Assembly (NCBI RefSeq): GCF_900103805.1
Contig: NZ_FNIB01000003.1
Span: forward strand, 350,284 to 414,283
Origin: Cryobacterium flavum
GTDB taxonomy: Bacteria > Actinomycetota > Actinomycetes > Actinomycetales > Microbacteriaceae
Reading direction: 5' to 3'
DNA length: 64,000 nucleotides
The position numbers were made by a program, and so were the translations under genes. Shown piece after piece: positions 28,563 through 40,052 of this stretch (positions are counted from its first letter, which is position 1; each line of letters opens with the position of its first letter). The notes under the pieces are model-generated. The model did no database searches. It saw only the letters and a list, made by a program, of their open reading frames with translations, and was not told the origin of the DNA.

Positions 28563-31500
28563 GCATACCGCGAGCTGTTCAGCCTTGGAACGACGTCGCG
28601 ATTCGCCATCTGCTCGACCGCACGTCGTGCCCCGTCTGCGCGGTCGCGCTGCCCGACAACCCCTGTCGCAATTGCGGTGCCGAACTCGTCGGTGTTCTGG
28701 CGGCAGAACTCTGGTCAGCTTCGGAGGCGGCCGCCGCGGCGCTCGTGGCACGACAAGAGGCACTTGTCCTCGTGTCGCATCCGCCCCGTGCGATCGACGC
28801 CGAAGACAGCGCCGTGCCGACGCCGGCACCGATTCCACAACGGATTCCCGCGCAACCTGGCGCGGGCGCTTCGGCCACTGCGGGCCGTCGGTCGAGCGCG
28901 ACGGTGCAGTCCGTGCTGGCCATCGCGGGCGCTGGACTGTTCGCCGTCTCCGCGGTCGTCTTCACCTTCTTCAACCCCGACCTCAAAGATCACGCCCTGC
29001 GCAGCGTGATCGTCGGGCTGATCACCGTCCTCTTCCTCGGCGGCGCGTGGCTGCTGGCCCGCCGCAAGCTGCAATTCTCGGCCGAAGCCGTCGGCGGCCT
29101 CGGGATGGTCTTCGTGGCCCTCGACGTCTACGCGTTCTCGGAACTGGCGCCCAGCGGGGTTAGCCCGTGGGTGCTCGCCGCCGCCGGAACACTCTTCAGT
29201 GGCGGTGTCATGGTCATGGTGTCGACGCTCGCGCGCATTCGCGGCTGGCTCTGGATCTCGCTCGCCGGACTCACTCTCGCTCCAGCGATGCTGGGCTACG
29301 CGGGCGAATCGACACTGGCGGCGACCCTGGGACACCTCGGAGTGGCCTTCGTCGCGCTCGCCCTGTTCAGGACGACACCGATGCTGGCGCAGCGATTTGA
29401 TGGGCTCCTCCGGTTTGAGCGGATGACGCTTGCGACGATCCAAATCGTCGCGACCGGCATCCTGCTGGCCCAGATCGGGTTCATTGAGTTCACCACCACA
29501 ACCGAATACTGGCTGACGATTACCGCAGTGCTGACCGGTGTCGCCCTGCTCGCCCTGCTCACGATTCGGCAGGTGGCCAAGTTGTTCTGGAGCGCCGTCA
29601 CGGGCGTTGCCGCGATGGCCGCCGCTGTCAGCCTTCCCTTCGCCCTCGACCTCGGCGCGCACGGCGCGGGCGAGTGGTACCAGGCCGTCGCTCCCGCAGC
29701 GGGTGCCGCCGCACTGCTCGTGCTCCAGGGGTGTGCTCCGAGAGCCCGCGCCCTCGACCGCCGAGCATTCCTGGGTGGTGCATTCGCCATTGCGGGGGTG
29801 AGCGTGCTCGTGCCCGTTCTCTCCGCCGTGCTGATCGGGGCCGCAACGGTACTCGGCTCACTGAGCGGCTCGGACCTCGGTGCGATCGGCCTCTTGCCCG
29901 CGCACGGCTTTCTCGCCGTTGTGCTCGGACTGGGTGCTATGTCGGCCGGACTCGGAGCGTTCTCGGTGCTAACCAGTCGCGGTGATACCGCGAAAACGGA
30001 TGCTACCCCGAAGCTGGCAGCGTGGACCGGATCACTAGCGATCGGGCTCGCCGCCCTCGCCGGGCTGGTCTTTGCCTGTCAGCCCATCTTGCCGCTCTGG
30101 TCGCGCATCACGATCGCCCTGTGCCTGGCCGTGGCAACGAGCAGTGCGCTCGTCGCCGTTCCGCGCCTGCGCAGTGCCGCCCTGAGAATGCGGCTGCCAC
30201 TCGTGCTGGGCACCCATTTCGCGGTGCTGCTGGCCGTTATATTCTCCTCGGCCGATGATGGTGCCACCGTCTGGGCTGGCATCGCTATCGTCGCGACCAT
30301 CGCCGTCATTGCGCAGACCGTGCCGCCCGGGATACGGTTTCTGCACGTCGGCGCGGGTTATGCCTACGCGCTCGTCATCGTCGCGATTGCACTCGACCAA
30401 CTGGGCCTCGGCACCATCGCCGTGCTCTGCCTGACCACATCGCTCGGCTCGCTCGGCGCGATTGCCGCAACCTTCCTGCGACGGGTCGGGCCTCCGGCCT
30501 GGTACGCGATTCTGGTCGTGACGATCGTGCCGTTCATGATCGGCGTTGCGCAGGTGCTCTTTGAGCGCAGCGGCTGGACAGCCCTCTCCACCGCCCTCAT
30601 CTTCCTACTGGCACTCACCCTCCTCAATACTCGACGCGCGGGCCTCGGAATCGTGCTCCGCACGATCGCCGCCGGCCTCCTCGTTCCTGCTCTTGCCGTC
30701 GTGGTGATCTGCCTCGGCGCGCAGGTGCTCCTTGGCAGCGCGTCTCCGGTGACGCTGCCGGTGATCGCGGCCATTGTCGCTATCGTGCTCCCGAGCACCG
30801 GCCTGATTGAGTCGATGCTGGGCCTGCGGGGGATTGGGTCGAGGGATACCGCGGCGGCCCGGATCGCGATTGAATCGTCGACCCTGCTGACCGCGGTGAT
30901 CGCGGTCCAGCTGGCGCTCGTACGCGTCGCTGCCGGGCTGCCGACGACCTTCATCGTGCTGGTCATCCTCGGGCTCGGCACGGCAGCCACAGCTTTCTGG
31001 GCGAAACGCCGCTACGGGTGGTGGGTCGCCGCCGCCTCATTCACCGGCGCACTCTGGTGCCTGTGGGCCCTCGCCGAAATCAGCGCGCTCGAACCATACC
31101 TGCTCCCGCCGGCCCTGGCCGCCGCAATTGTCGGCCTGATCCTTACCGCACGAGGTTCCCGCGCCGTGCCGCTCTACGCGTTGGGCCTCGTCGTGGCCCT
31201 CGCACCGATCCTGGTGATGCTGGCGGTATCCGGCACCGGGGCTGCCGCCCTGGCTCCGTGGCGTGGCTATGGGCTCGTCGTCGCATCGTGGCTCCTGCTT
31301 GGCGTCGGCCGTGTGCTCGGCCGAGGCTCTTCGGTGCGTGCCGAACTGCTCCGAGCGCTGCAGATTCCAACCCTGGGCGTAGCGATTGCCGCCGGGGCGG
31401 CCGGCGCGATTCAGGGGGTCAGATTTGGTTTCGGTGCCGACCCGATCCTGACCGGAGGTGTGCCGCTCGTTCTGCTCTGCTTCGGAATCGGCCTGGCTGG

Positions 31501-32308
31501 AGCACTGCCGGCGGCCCTCGGCGCGGGCGCCATCCGCAGGGTCGCGCCGGAGGGGTCGCGGTGGGCCCGCACTCGCTGGCTCTATGCGCCCCCGGCGGCG
31601 TTCGTCGCGGTCGCCACCTGGTCATCGATCGAGCGCGATTGGTTCACAATCTGGATGATGTGGGCTCTCATGCTCGCCTACCTCGTGACTGTCGTCGTCA
31701 TCGCCTGGCGGCTGCGCACCCGAACAACGAGCCTGCCACCCGTGTGGTTCGTCTTCGCCATCGCGTTCGTCACGGCGATCGTGGCGTGGAGTCCGCGAGA
31801 CCTGCGCGTCGAATGGTTCTCGCTGCCGCTTGGCCTCTTTCTGCTGGCGGCCGGCGCCATGGTGCTGAATGGTGCGCGAGCGGATGCCGCGCGCGTGCAT
31901 CCAGTCGATGCCAGCACGAGAGGCACCATCAGTAGCTGGCCGGCCGGCTGGAACGGCTCCTGGCCCCTGCTCGCCCCCGGAATCGTGGCCCTTCTGTCGG
32001 CTTCGGTCACGGCCACCTTCACTGACCCGCAGACCTGGCGGGCGATCCTCGTGATCATCATTGCGCTCGTCGCAATTCTGATCGGCTCGAGTCGCAGGCT
32101 CGCGGCCCCGTTCCTGATCGGAATCATCGTGCTTCCGCTCGAAAACGTTCTCGTGTTCCTAGTGCAGATCGGTCGGGGGATCGAGTCGATGCCGTGGTGG
32201 ATCACCCTGGCCGTCGTCGGTGCCGTGCTTCTTATCATCGCCGTCACCTATGAGCGACGTGCGGGTGAAGAAAACAGCATTACTGATCGATTGCGGGACC
32301 TGCGCTAA
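28559..32308 (+). CDS. Very large polytopic membrane protein with N-terminal zinc ribbon (SCO7613 C-terminal type)
   Basis: 1249 residues. A zinc ribbon at the N terminus has Cys24, 27, 36 and 39 (CPVC ... CRNC). An Ala-rich cytoplasmic stretch to about 120 follows, and then more than 25 hydrophobic segments fill the rest almost without soluble domains. The composition and the ribbon-plus-helices layout fit a family annotated as 'SCO7613 C-terminal domain-containing membrane protein' in actinobacteria; no function is known. Its ATG overlaps the XRE stop by four bases, which ties it to the DUF2975-XRE pair. No terminator is evident after its stop; the next gene starts about 210 bases on. Confidence 0.75.
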   Translation: MSIPRAVQPWNDVAIRHLLDRTSCPVCAVALPDNPCRNCGAELVGVLAAELWSASEAAAAALVARQEALVLVSHPPRAIDAEDSAVPTPAPIPQRIPAQPGAGASATAGRRSSATVQSVLAIAGAGLFAVSAVVFTFFNPDLKDHALRSVIVGLITVLFLGGAWLLARRKLQFSAEAVGGLGMVFVALDVYAFSELAPSGVSPWVLAAAGTLFSGGVMVMVSTLARIRGWLWISLAGLTLAPAMLGYAGESTLAATLGHLGVAFVALALFRTTPMLAQRFDGLLRFERMTLATIQIVATGILLAQIGFIEFTTTTEYWLTITAVLTGVALLALLTIRQVAKLFWSAVTGVAAMAAAVSLPFALDLGAHGAGEWYQAVAPAAGAAALLVLQGCAPRARALDRRAFLGGAFAIAGVSVLVPVLSAVLIGAATVLGSLSGSDLGAIGLLPAHGFLAVVLGLGAMSAGLGAFSVLTSRGDTAKTDATPKLAAWTGSLAIGLAALAGLVFACQPILPLWSRITIALCLAVATSSALVAVPRLRSAALRMRLPLVLGTHFAVLLAVIFSSADDGATVWAGIAIVATIAVIAQTVPPGIRFLHVGAGYAYALVIVAIALDQLGLGTIAVLCLTTSLGSLGAIAATFLRRVGPPAWYAILVVTIVPFMIGVAQVLFERSGWTALSTALIFLLALTLLNTRRAGLGIVLRTIAAGLLVPALAVVVICLGAQVLLGSASPVTLPVIAAIVAIVLPSTGLIESMLGLRGIGSRDTAAARIAIESSTLLTAVIAVQLALVRVAAGLPTTFIVLVILGLGTAATAFWAKRRYGWWVAAASFTGALWCLWALAEISALEPYLLPPALAAAIVGLILTARGSRAVPLYALGLVVALAPILVMLAVSGTGAAALAPWRGYGLVVASWLLLGVGRVLGRGSSVRAELLRALQIPTLGVAIAAGAAGAIQGVRFGFGADPILTGGVPLVLLCFGIGLAGALPAALGAGAIRRVAPEGSRWARTRWLYAPPAAFVAVATWSSIERDWFTIWMMWALMLAYLVTVVVIAWRLRTRTTSLPPVWFVFAIAFVTAIVAWSPRDLRVEWFSLPLGLFLLAAGAMVLNGARADAARVHPVDASTRGTISSWPAGWNGSWPLLAPGIVALLSASVTATFTDPQTWRAILVIIIALVAILIGSSRRLAAPFLIGIIVLPLENVLVFLVQIGRGIESMPWWITLAVVGAVLLIIAVTYERRAGEENSITDRLRDLR

Positions 32309-32517
32309 GAGCTGGCGCAGCGACGCTCAGCCAGCAGAGCATGCGCCGATGGTCGGGGAGTAGGCGCGCCCGTCCCGCGACCGGCAGGCGCGGCATCCGC
32401 TTGCCGGCTGGGAGCGGACTGTCAGCCAGCCATGACTTTTCCGGGCACTGGCTGATAACTCAGCGATGCCCGTCTATGAACCTGCCGGTGGTGCCAGAGT
32501 GGTCTCGGAGGCTCTGG

Positions 32518-33837
32518 ATGAACTCGCTGCTCTCGGACATTAACCCGCTCGATCTCAACCTCATCGACGCACCCCTCCTCGCAGCGCTCTATGGCGTCAC
32601 CGGTCTTGTACTGCTGCTCGTGTTGCTCGGTCCGACGGGCGTGCGTCGCGCGGTCATGACCGTCATCGGTGCCGTCGTCGGGGCAGCCGCCGGTTGGCTT
32701 CTGGCCTGGCTGGTCAGCGACGTCTGGGATCCCTGGGGCGTGTCGCTGTCGATCGGCACCCGGCTCTGGACCGAAGCACTGGGTGCCAGCGTCGCCATTG
32801 TGCTGCTGAATCTGCGCGGCCAGGTTCGGTGGCGACGCGTCGTCGCTATGTGCGCTCTGCCGCTCTGCCTGCTCAGCGCCGCGGCTGGGATCAACGCCGA
32901 CGTCGGCCAATTTCCCACGCTACGAGTAGCTCTCGGTCTGGCTAGTTTTCCGCAGCTCGACCAGGCTCTGGCGACGGCTCGCAGCGACACTCTCGCGGCC
33001 GGTACGACGACCAGCACGGGCGACGGAATCGTCGGCACCGTCACCATCCCGGCGACGGTCTCCGGGTTCGCCGCACGACCCGCCCTGGTCTATCTTCCGC
33101 CCGCAGCGACGGCAACCAACCCGCCGGCGCTTCCCGTGGTCGAGATGCTGTCCGGCCAACCCGGCAGCCCGAGCGACGTGTTCACGGCCGGCGGCCTGGC
33201 CCGCATTCTCGACCGGTATGCCCAGGCGCACTCCGGCCTCGCCCCCATCGTCGTGGTTCCCGACCAGCTCGGCGCGCCCGACAACAATCCGATGTGCGTG
33301 GACTCGAAACTGGGCAACGCGGCCAGCTACCTCACCGTCGATGTTCCCACCTGGATCCGCGCGCACCTGCACGTGGTCGGCCAGCCCCTGGGCTGGACCA
33401 TCGCCGGGTTCTCCCAGGGCGGTACGTGTTCAATTCAACTCGGCGCGGCGCACCCGCAGCTCTACGGTACGATTTTGGACATCGCGGGAGAGCTCGTTCC
33501 CAGCAACGGAAGCGAGGCGCACACGGTGGCAGCCGCTTTCGACGGCAGTGCCGCTTCGTATGCCGCGGCAGCACCATCAGCCATTCTCGCCGCCCACGCA
33601 CCCTATGTCGATCTCGCCGCGATTTTTGTGGTCGGTGACAGTGACCTGCGCTTTCTGCCGAGGGTTCGCGCGGTAGCGGATGCTGCCCAGCGCGCCGGCG
33701 TCGACAGTCGCCTCTTCGAATCATCGGGCACAGCCCACGACTGGCACACCGTCGACTACGCATGGACCACGGCCCTGCCCATCATCGCCGCCCGAACGGG
33801 GCTGCTCGCTCCGCACGTGGTGGCGATGACACGATGA
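32518..33837 (+). CDS. Membrane-anchored alpha/beta hydrolase (esterase, antigen 85/esterase D-like)
   Basis: 439 residues. Three to four N-terminal membrane helices (LLAALYGVTGLVLLLVLLG; AVMTVIGAVVGAAAGWLLAWL; ALGASVAIVLLNLRG; VVAMCALPLCLLSAAAGI) anchor an extracytoplasmic hydrolase domain. The nucleophile elbow is TIAGFSQGGTCS, the acid probably in VVGDSDLRFLP and the His in HDWHTVDYAW. I choose the ATG at 32518 because CGGAGG ends 7 bases before it; an ATG at 32476 is possible. The stop overlaps the ATG of the aminoacyl-lipid synthase by four bases. Paired aminoacyl-lipid hydrolases of this kind are known next to such synthases in Corynebacterium, so removal of the aminoacyl group is a reasonable hypothesis. 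Confidence 0.82.
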   Translation: MNSLLSDINPLDLNLIDAPLLAALYGVTGLVLLLVLLGPTGVRRAVMTVIGAVVGAAAGWLLAWLVSDVWDPWGVSLSIGTRLWTEALGASVAIVLLNLRGQVRWRRVVAMCALPLCLLSAAAGINADVGQFPTLRVALGLASFPQLDQALATARSDTLAAGTTTSTGDGIVGTVTIPATVSGFAARPALVYLPPAATATNPPALPVVEMLSGQPGSPSDVFTAGGLARILDRYAQAHSGLAPIVVVPDQLGAPDNNPMCVDSKLGNAASYLTVDVPTWIRAHLHVVGQPLGWTIAGFSQGGTCSIQLGAAHPQLYGTILDIAGELVPSNGSEAHTVAAAFDGSAASYAAAAPSAILAAHAPYVDLAAIFVVGDSDLRFLPRVRAVADAAQRAGVDSRLFESSGTAHDWHTVDYAWTTALPIIAARTGLLAPHVVAMTR

Positions 33838-36392
33838 CCGGCGAACGGATCGCGCACGAACCGGCCAAGCGCATCCGGGTGGACCTGGCCACGCGCCCAT
33901 CGCGAACGCGCTCGGCCGTGACCTCCTTCCGCGGGTTGGCCGCGCAGCGGCCGTTCGCGGTCGCGTTCGCGATCGTCCTTCTGCTCGTCGCGCTGGTCAG
34001 CGGGGTGATTTCGGGGCCGTCGCGGGGCATCCGTCTCCTTTTCGGAACCGGCTACGAGTCGGTCATCGACCGCGGACACTGGTGGTCGCCGCTCACCTCG
34101 GTGTTCTTCGTCGACAACGGTGCCGAGTTGTTGTTGGCGCTGGCCGGTGCGCTGGTTCTGCTGGGATTCGCCGAACGACTGATGGGAACCCGGCGCACCG
34201 TCATCGCCTTTCTGATCACGTCGATTCTCGGTGCCGGAATCGGCCTCGGCGCCCAATACCTCGGCGTGGCCGGCGGCGAGATGTGGTCGCGCGGCGTGAG
34301 CGAGTTGTGGTCGATCGACCCCTTCACTCCCATGTTCGGCAGTGCCCTGGCGGCCAGTTACTTCGCCGGGCCGCTCTGGCGGCGGCGTATTCGGGTGCTC
34401 GGCCTGTCGACGGTACTCGTGCTCGTGCTGTATTCAGGCCAGCCCTCCGACCTCTACCGGATGCTGGCCGCGGTCGTCGGGCTCGGCGTCGGCTGGCTGT
34501 GGCGCCCGCCGCTGCGTGTCACGTCGTGGCGGCGCAGCTCCGACCACGAAACTCGCACGCTGCTGTCCGCCATCGTCGGCATGGTCGCGGTCGGACCGGT
34601 CATCACCATCTTCTCCGGTGCCCGGTTCGGTCTGCTCGCGCCGCTCGGCATGCTGCTCAGCCAGGACGTACCTACGGCCGGGGAGGTCGTCGACCGCTGT
34701 CTGCTGGGTGACGTGACCCGGCAGTGCGTGCAGGAACTCAGCCTTGAACGCATCGGCGGGGCCGGCCCGGTGCTGGTCAGCCTGCTGCCGTTACTCACCC
34801 TCGTCGTTGCCGCGTTCGGGCTGTCCCGCGGACGGCGGTTCGCCGCGTGGCTGGCGATCACCATCAACACCGGGCTGGCCCTGCTCGCCGCCTGGTATTA
34901 CGGGCTGCTGCCGATGTCCGGGCAGGCCTACGTCTGGCAGTGGCAATCCGGCCGGTACTGGGAGGTCACGCTCATCCTCGTGGTGTCGGTGCTCGTGCCG
35001 CTCGCCGTTGCCCTCGTTATCCTCGGCCATCTGCGCCGTTTTCCGGTTGCCTCCCGCACCGGCGTGCGACGTCGGTTCGTGCTCGTGACTTTGGGTAGCC
35101 TCGCTGCACTCGCCGCGTTCTACATCGGCATCGGATGGCTGCTCCGCGACCATTTTCGCCCAGCCGTCACGCTTCTCGACCTGCTCGCGGACGTGCCGGA
35201 GCGCTTCATTCCGGTCGGGTTCCTGCGCCTGGAGCGGGTGTCTTTTCTTCCGGCCGACCCGCTTGCCACCGCCCTGTACGACGGTGTCGGTGCTGCATTC
35301 TGGATCGTTGTCTTCGTCGGGGCGATCCTCTGCCTGCGGAGCGCGTCGGTCGGCCCGACCGCCGACGCGCCGGAGCGGCTGCGCACCCTGCTCGCCGACC
35401 ACGGCGGCGGATCGCTCGGGTTCATGACGACCTGGACCGGTAATTCCCTCTGGTTCACCGCGAGTGGGCGTACGGCGATCGCCTATCACGTGGTCAACGG
35501 CATCGCCATCACCACGTCGGAACCGGTCGGACCGCCCTCCGAGGCCGCTGAGGCCGTGGCCTTCTTTGCCCGCATGTGCGACGACCACGGTTGGGTGCCG
35601 GTGTTTTACAGCCTGCATGAGAGCTGGCACCCGGTCTTCAACGCGATGGGCTGGCACACCATGCAGGTGGGGGAGGAGACACTGCTCAATCCGAGCGTCT
35701 GGAACACCACCGGAAAGAAGTGGCAGGACATCCGCTCATCCGTCAATCGGGCCGACCGCGCCGGTGTGCGGGCGGTCTGGACCAGCTACCGGGCGCTGTC
35801 GCTGGCGCAGGCAGCGCAGATCGCCGAAATCTCGGAGCAGTGGGTTCAAGAGAAAGAACTTCCCGAACTGGGGTTCACCCTCGGCGGCCTCGACGAACTG
35901 CGCGACCCCGCCGTGCGGCTCATGCTCGCCGTCGACGATGCACAGCGCGTGCACGCCGTCACCAGCTGGCTGCCGACCTACCACGCCGGTGAAATTGTGG
36001 GCTACACCCTCGACTTCATGCGGCGCCGCCCGGACAGCATCAACGGGGTGATGGAATTTCTGATCGCCCAAACGGCCGAGCGGATGCAGCAGAGTGCGCA
36101 GATCGAGTTTCTCAGCCTGTCCATAGCGCCGCTCGCCCCGGCTGCCGGGCGCCGGCCGGGCGGAGTGGCCGATCGACTGCTCGAATACCTCGGGCGCACG
36201 CTCGAACCGGTGTACGGGTTTCGGTCGCTGCTCGCGTTCAAACGTAAGTTCCAGCCGGAGTTCGCGCCCGTTTTCATGGCTTTTCCCGACCCGGTCGCAC
36301 TGCCGGAGATCGGGTTGGCCCTGGCCCGTGCCTACCTGCCGAGTCTGTCGATGCGGGAGGTCGTCACCTTGATGCGCGGGCTGAGCCAGTAG
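33834..36392 (+). CDS. MprF/LysX-type aminoacyl-lipid synthase with rhomboid-like membrane domain
   Basis: 852 residues. The membrane half (about 35-520) begins with a rhomboid-like unit (GHWWSPLTSVFFVDNGAELLLALAGALVLLGFAERLMG) and continues with further helices. The C-terminal cytoplasmic half is a DUF2156 aminoacyl-transfer domain of the GNAT fold: GSLGFMTTWTGNSLWFT, PVFYSLHESWHPVFNAMGWHTMQVGEE, KWQDIRSSVNRADRAGV, LGFTLGGLDEL, FMRRRPDSINGVMEFLI. These enzymes move an amino acid from a charged tRNA to phosphatidylglycerol or another lipid and lower surface charge. The amino acid and lipid cannot be told. It is coupled to the membrane esterase upstream. Confidence 0.85.
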   Translation: MTGERIAHEPAKRIRVDLATRPSRTRSAVTSFRGLAAQRPFAVAFAIVLLLVALVSGVISGPSRGIRLLFGTGYESVIDRGHWWSPLTSVFFVDNGAELLLALAGALVLLGFAERLMGTRRTVIAFLITSILGAGIGLGAQYLGVAGGEMWSRGVSELWSIDPFTPMFGSALAASYFAGPLWRRRIRVLGLSTVLVLVLYSGQPSDLYRMLAAVVGLGVGWLWRPPLRVTSWRRSSDHETRTLLSAIVGMVAVGPVITIFSGARFGLLAPLGMLLSQDVPTAGEVVDRCLLGDVTRQCVQELSLERIGGAGPVLVSLLPLLTLVVAAFGLSRGRRFAAWLAITINTGLALLAAWYYGLLPMSGQAYVWQWQSGRYWEVTLILVVSVLVPLAVALVILGHLRRFPVASRTGVRRRFVLVTLGSLAALAAFYIGIGWLLRDHFRPAVTLLDLLADVPERFIPVGFLRLERVSFLPADPLATALYDGVGAAFWIVVFVGAILCLRSASVGPTADAPERLRTLLADHGGGSLGFMTTWTGNSLWFTASGRTAIAYHVVNGIAITTSEPVGPPSEAAEAVAFFARMCDDHGWVPVFYSLHESWHPVFNAMGWHTMQVGEETLLNPSVWNTTGKKWQDIRSSVNRADRAGVRAVWTSYRALSLAQAAQIAEISEQWVQEKELPELGFTLGGLDELRDPAVRLMLAVDDAQRVHAVTSWLPTYHAGEIVGYTLDFMRRRPDSINGVMEFLIAQTAERMQQSAQIEFLSLSIAPLAPAAGRRPGGVADRLLEYLGRTLEPVYGFRSLLAFKRKFQPEFAPVFMAFPDPVALPEIGLALARAYLPSLSMREVVTLMRGLSQ

Positions 36393-36460
36393 CATCCGAT
36401 GGCCGAGGCGGTGCCAGTAACGGTCGTATCAGCGCTGCCAAACGGTGCTAGCCTGAAAAT

Positions 36461-36488
36461 GTGTTGAACGGTGCGCTCCTCCTTAGCT

Positions 36489-36505
<17 letters not shown>
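36461..36505 (+). CDS. leuA leader peptide
   Basis: Fourteen codons from GTG 36461 to TAA 36503-36505 read MLNGALLLSCRDES. Three consecutive Leu codons (CTC CTC CTT), plus a TTG at position 2, fit a leucine-sensing leader. The following codons for CRDE form the 5' arm of the hairpin at 36489-36529, so ribosome position decides whether the stem forms. The start codon is uncertain (TTG at 36464 is an alternative). Leader peptides before leuA are established in actinobacteria. Confidence 0.75.
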
Positions 36506-38337
<1,832 letters not shown>

Positions 38338-38365
38338 CAGCATCCACTTTTCGCACCAACACGAA

Positions 38366-38395
38366 AGCCCAGAACCGTCAGTTCGGTTCTGGGCT
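38366..38395 (+). terminator. leuA terminator
   Basis: AGCCCAGAACCG (38366-38377) and CGGTTCTGGGCT (38384-38395), a perfect 12-bp stem with the loop TCAGTT, 28 bases after the leuA stop. The downstream T tract is weak (ATCGTTG). It also lies 68 bases past the stop of the convergent gene at 38464 and could serve both. Confidence 0.8.
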
Positions 38396-38463
38396 ATCGT
38401 TGCACCATCCGGGTGCGGCCTGGTGTTGGTCTGTGCAGGGGTTAGTGTGATCGGTTGCCCTGA

Positions 38464-39141
38464 TCAGGCCAGGGCGGGCAGGTGCATCGCGCGATCCGTG
38501 CTACGTGCACCGAGCAGGGCGCGGCAATCGTTGATCGCGTGGTCCAACAGGGTGTACAGCCGGGCGTCCGGGTCGGCAATGCAGGCCTCACCGATACCCT
38601 GCACGGCAACGCGAATAATCGTGTCGGCCGTGCGCGGAGTGAACTTGGTGTGCGACCAGGAATGCACACCTCCGATGAAGTCACGCGCCCAACGTTCGGC
38701 ATCCGGTGCTTCATCGAGAGCGGCCCGAATGAGCGGGCGCATCCGCTCGGCCAACGCCAGATCAAGACCGGATGCGTTCCGCTCGCAGGTCAGCACGCCC
38801 ACCGCGAGCGCGCGCTGGCGTTCCAGACTCGCCACTGGAAGCGCTTCGCACCCGGCGCGCAGGGCAACAGCAACCTCAACGCGCTTATCGGAACCGGTCA
38901 GCCCGATGACTGACGGAATCAGCAGTGCGAGCCGCGACCTGGCGTCGTCGGAACTGCAGTCATTGACCATGCGAGCAAGCGAGGCGAGCACCGGATGGGT
39001 GCAGGCGGGGTGGTCACTCCAGGACTCGCCGGCGAGGTAGGAGGCGAATTCCATGAAGCAGGCGCCGCTCTTCGGAGTGCGGTGTTTGCCGCGTGAAAGC
39101 ACGGGCATAATGTCGGGCAGGCTGCCCTGGACTGGTTTCAT
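38464..39141 (-). CDS. Conserved hypothetical protein
   Basis: 225-residue soluble protein that I do not recognise. It starts MKPVQGSLPDIMPVLSRGKH at ATG 39141, which has GGAGG five bases before it; a longer frame reaches 39228 without support. The sequence is mostly helical, with KHRTPKSGACFMEFASYLAGE near the N terminus, a GG-HSW segment (FIGGVHSWSHTKFTPRTADTIIRV) and several Cys. A GGGGAC/GTCCCC inverted repeat lies just upstream (39159-39185), in the likely promoter region shared with recO. It is convergent with leuA. Confidence 0.75.
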   Translation of the reverse strand: MKPVQGSLPDIMPVLSRGKHRTPKSGACFMEFASYLAGESWSDHPACTHPVLASLARMVNDCSSDDARSRLALLIPSVIGLTGSDKRVEVAVALRAGCEALPVASLERQRALAVGVLTCERNASGLDLALAERMRPLIRAALDEAPDAERWARDFIGGVHSWSHTKFTPRTADTIIRVAVQGIGEACIADPDARLYTLLDHAINDCRALLGARSTDRAMHLPALA

Positions 39142-39311
39142 GAAAACCTCCATACCACGGGGACTAGGTGACCTTAAGTGTCCCCCCGTCCGGCCCGAAA
39201 AACCAGAGCCAAGGCAGACTAGTGACAAAATTTCAGGGCTAAATGAGCATCCGTTTTGTAGGGGAGGTCAGCCGTGACCGTACTTACAGCAACGGGGTGG
39301 GATAATTACCT

Positions 39312-40052
39312 GTGCCTGTCTACCGAGATGAAGCCGTGGTGCTGCGCACCCACAAGCTGGGTGAAGCCGACCGCATCGTCACCATGCTCACCCGAGCGCA
39401 CGGCAAGGTGCGCGCTGTCGCCAAGGGCGTGCGGCGTACCGGGTCCAAATTCGGCGCCCGGCTCGAACCGTTCATGGTCGCCGACGTGCAGCTCTACGAG
39501 GGCCGAAGCCTCGACATCATCACCCAGGCAGAGTCGCTCGGCTCCTACGGCGCCCTGATCACCGCCGACTACGGCAGTTACACCGCCGCGAGCGTCATGG
39601 TCGAAACCGCCGACAAACTCACCGAATCAGAGGGGTCGCTGCAGCAGTACCTGCTGTTGGTCGGCGCCCTGCGATCGTTGTCCCGCCAGGAACACGGCTC
39701 CCACCTCACCCTCAACTCCTATCTCTTGCGCGCCGTGTCGATGGCAGGCTGGGCGCCGAGCTTTCTGGACTGTGCCCGCTGCGGCGCCCTCGGCGAACTC
39801 GGCATCGGGGGTCAACACAGTGCCATGGTCGTGCAGATGGGCGGCCTCGTCTGCGATGACTGCGCCCCTCCCGGTTCGCCCCGGCTCGACGCTGCGACGA
39901 TCGCCCTGCTCAGCGCTCTGCTCACCGGCGACTGGGAACACGCGAGCGCGAGCCCCGAACGTACCCAAAGCCAGGCGGCCGGCGTCGTCGCCGCCTACAC
40001 GCAGTGGCACCTGGGCCGCGGGCTTCGTTCGCTGGAACACGTCGCCCGATGA
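39312..40052 (+). CDS. recO: DNA repair protein RecO
   Basis: RecF-pathway mediator that helps load RecA on SSB-coated DNA. The N-terminal OB fold shows [39 protein letters not shown]; a four-cysteine zinc site lies in CARCG ... CDDC. 246 residues from GTG 39312. Its stop overlaps the ATG of uppS, the usual recO-uppS arrangement of actinobacteria. Confidence 0.95.
   Translation: MPVYRDEAVVLRTHKLGEADRIVTMLTRAHGKVRAVAKGVRRTGSKFGARLEPFMVADVQLYEGRSLDIITQAESLGSYGALITADYGSYTAASVMVETADKLTESEGSLQQYLLLVGALRSLSRQEHGSHLTLNSYLLRAVSMAGWAPSFLDCARCGALGELGIGGQHSAMVVQMGGLVCDDCAPPGSPRLDAATIALLSALLTGDWEHASASPERTQSQAAGVVAAYTQWHLGRGLRSLEHVAR

Noticed and set aside
34300..34400. Active rhomboid protease in the aminoacyl-lipid synthase
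   Set aside because: The region has a rhomboid-like start but the Ser of a GxSG motif with partner His is not seen (MFGSALAAS), and the protein ends in a DUF2156 domain.
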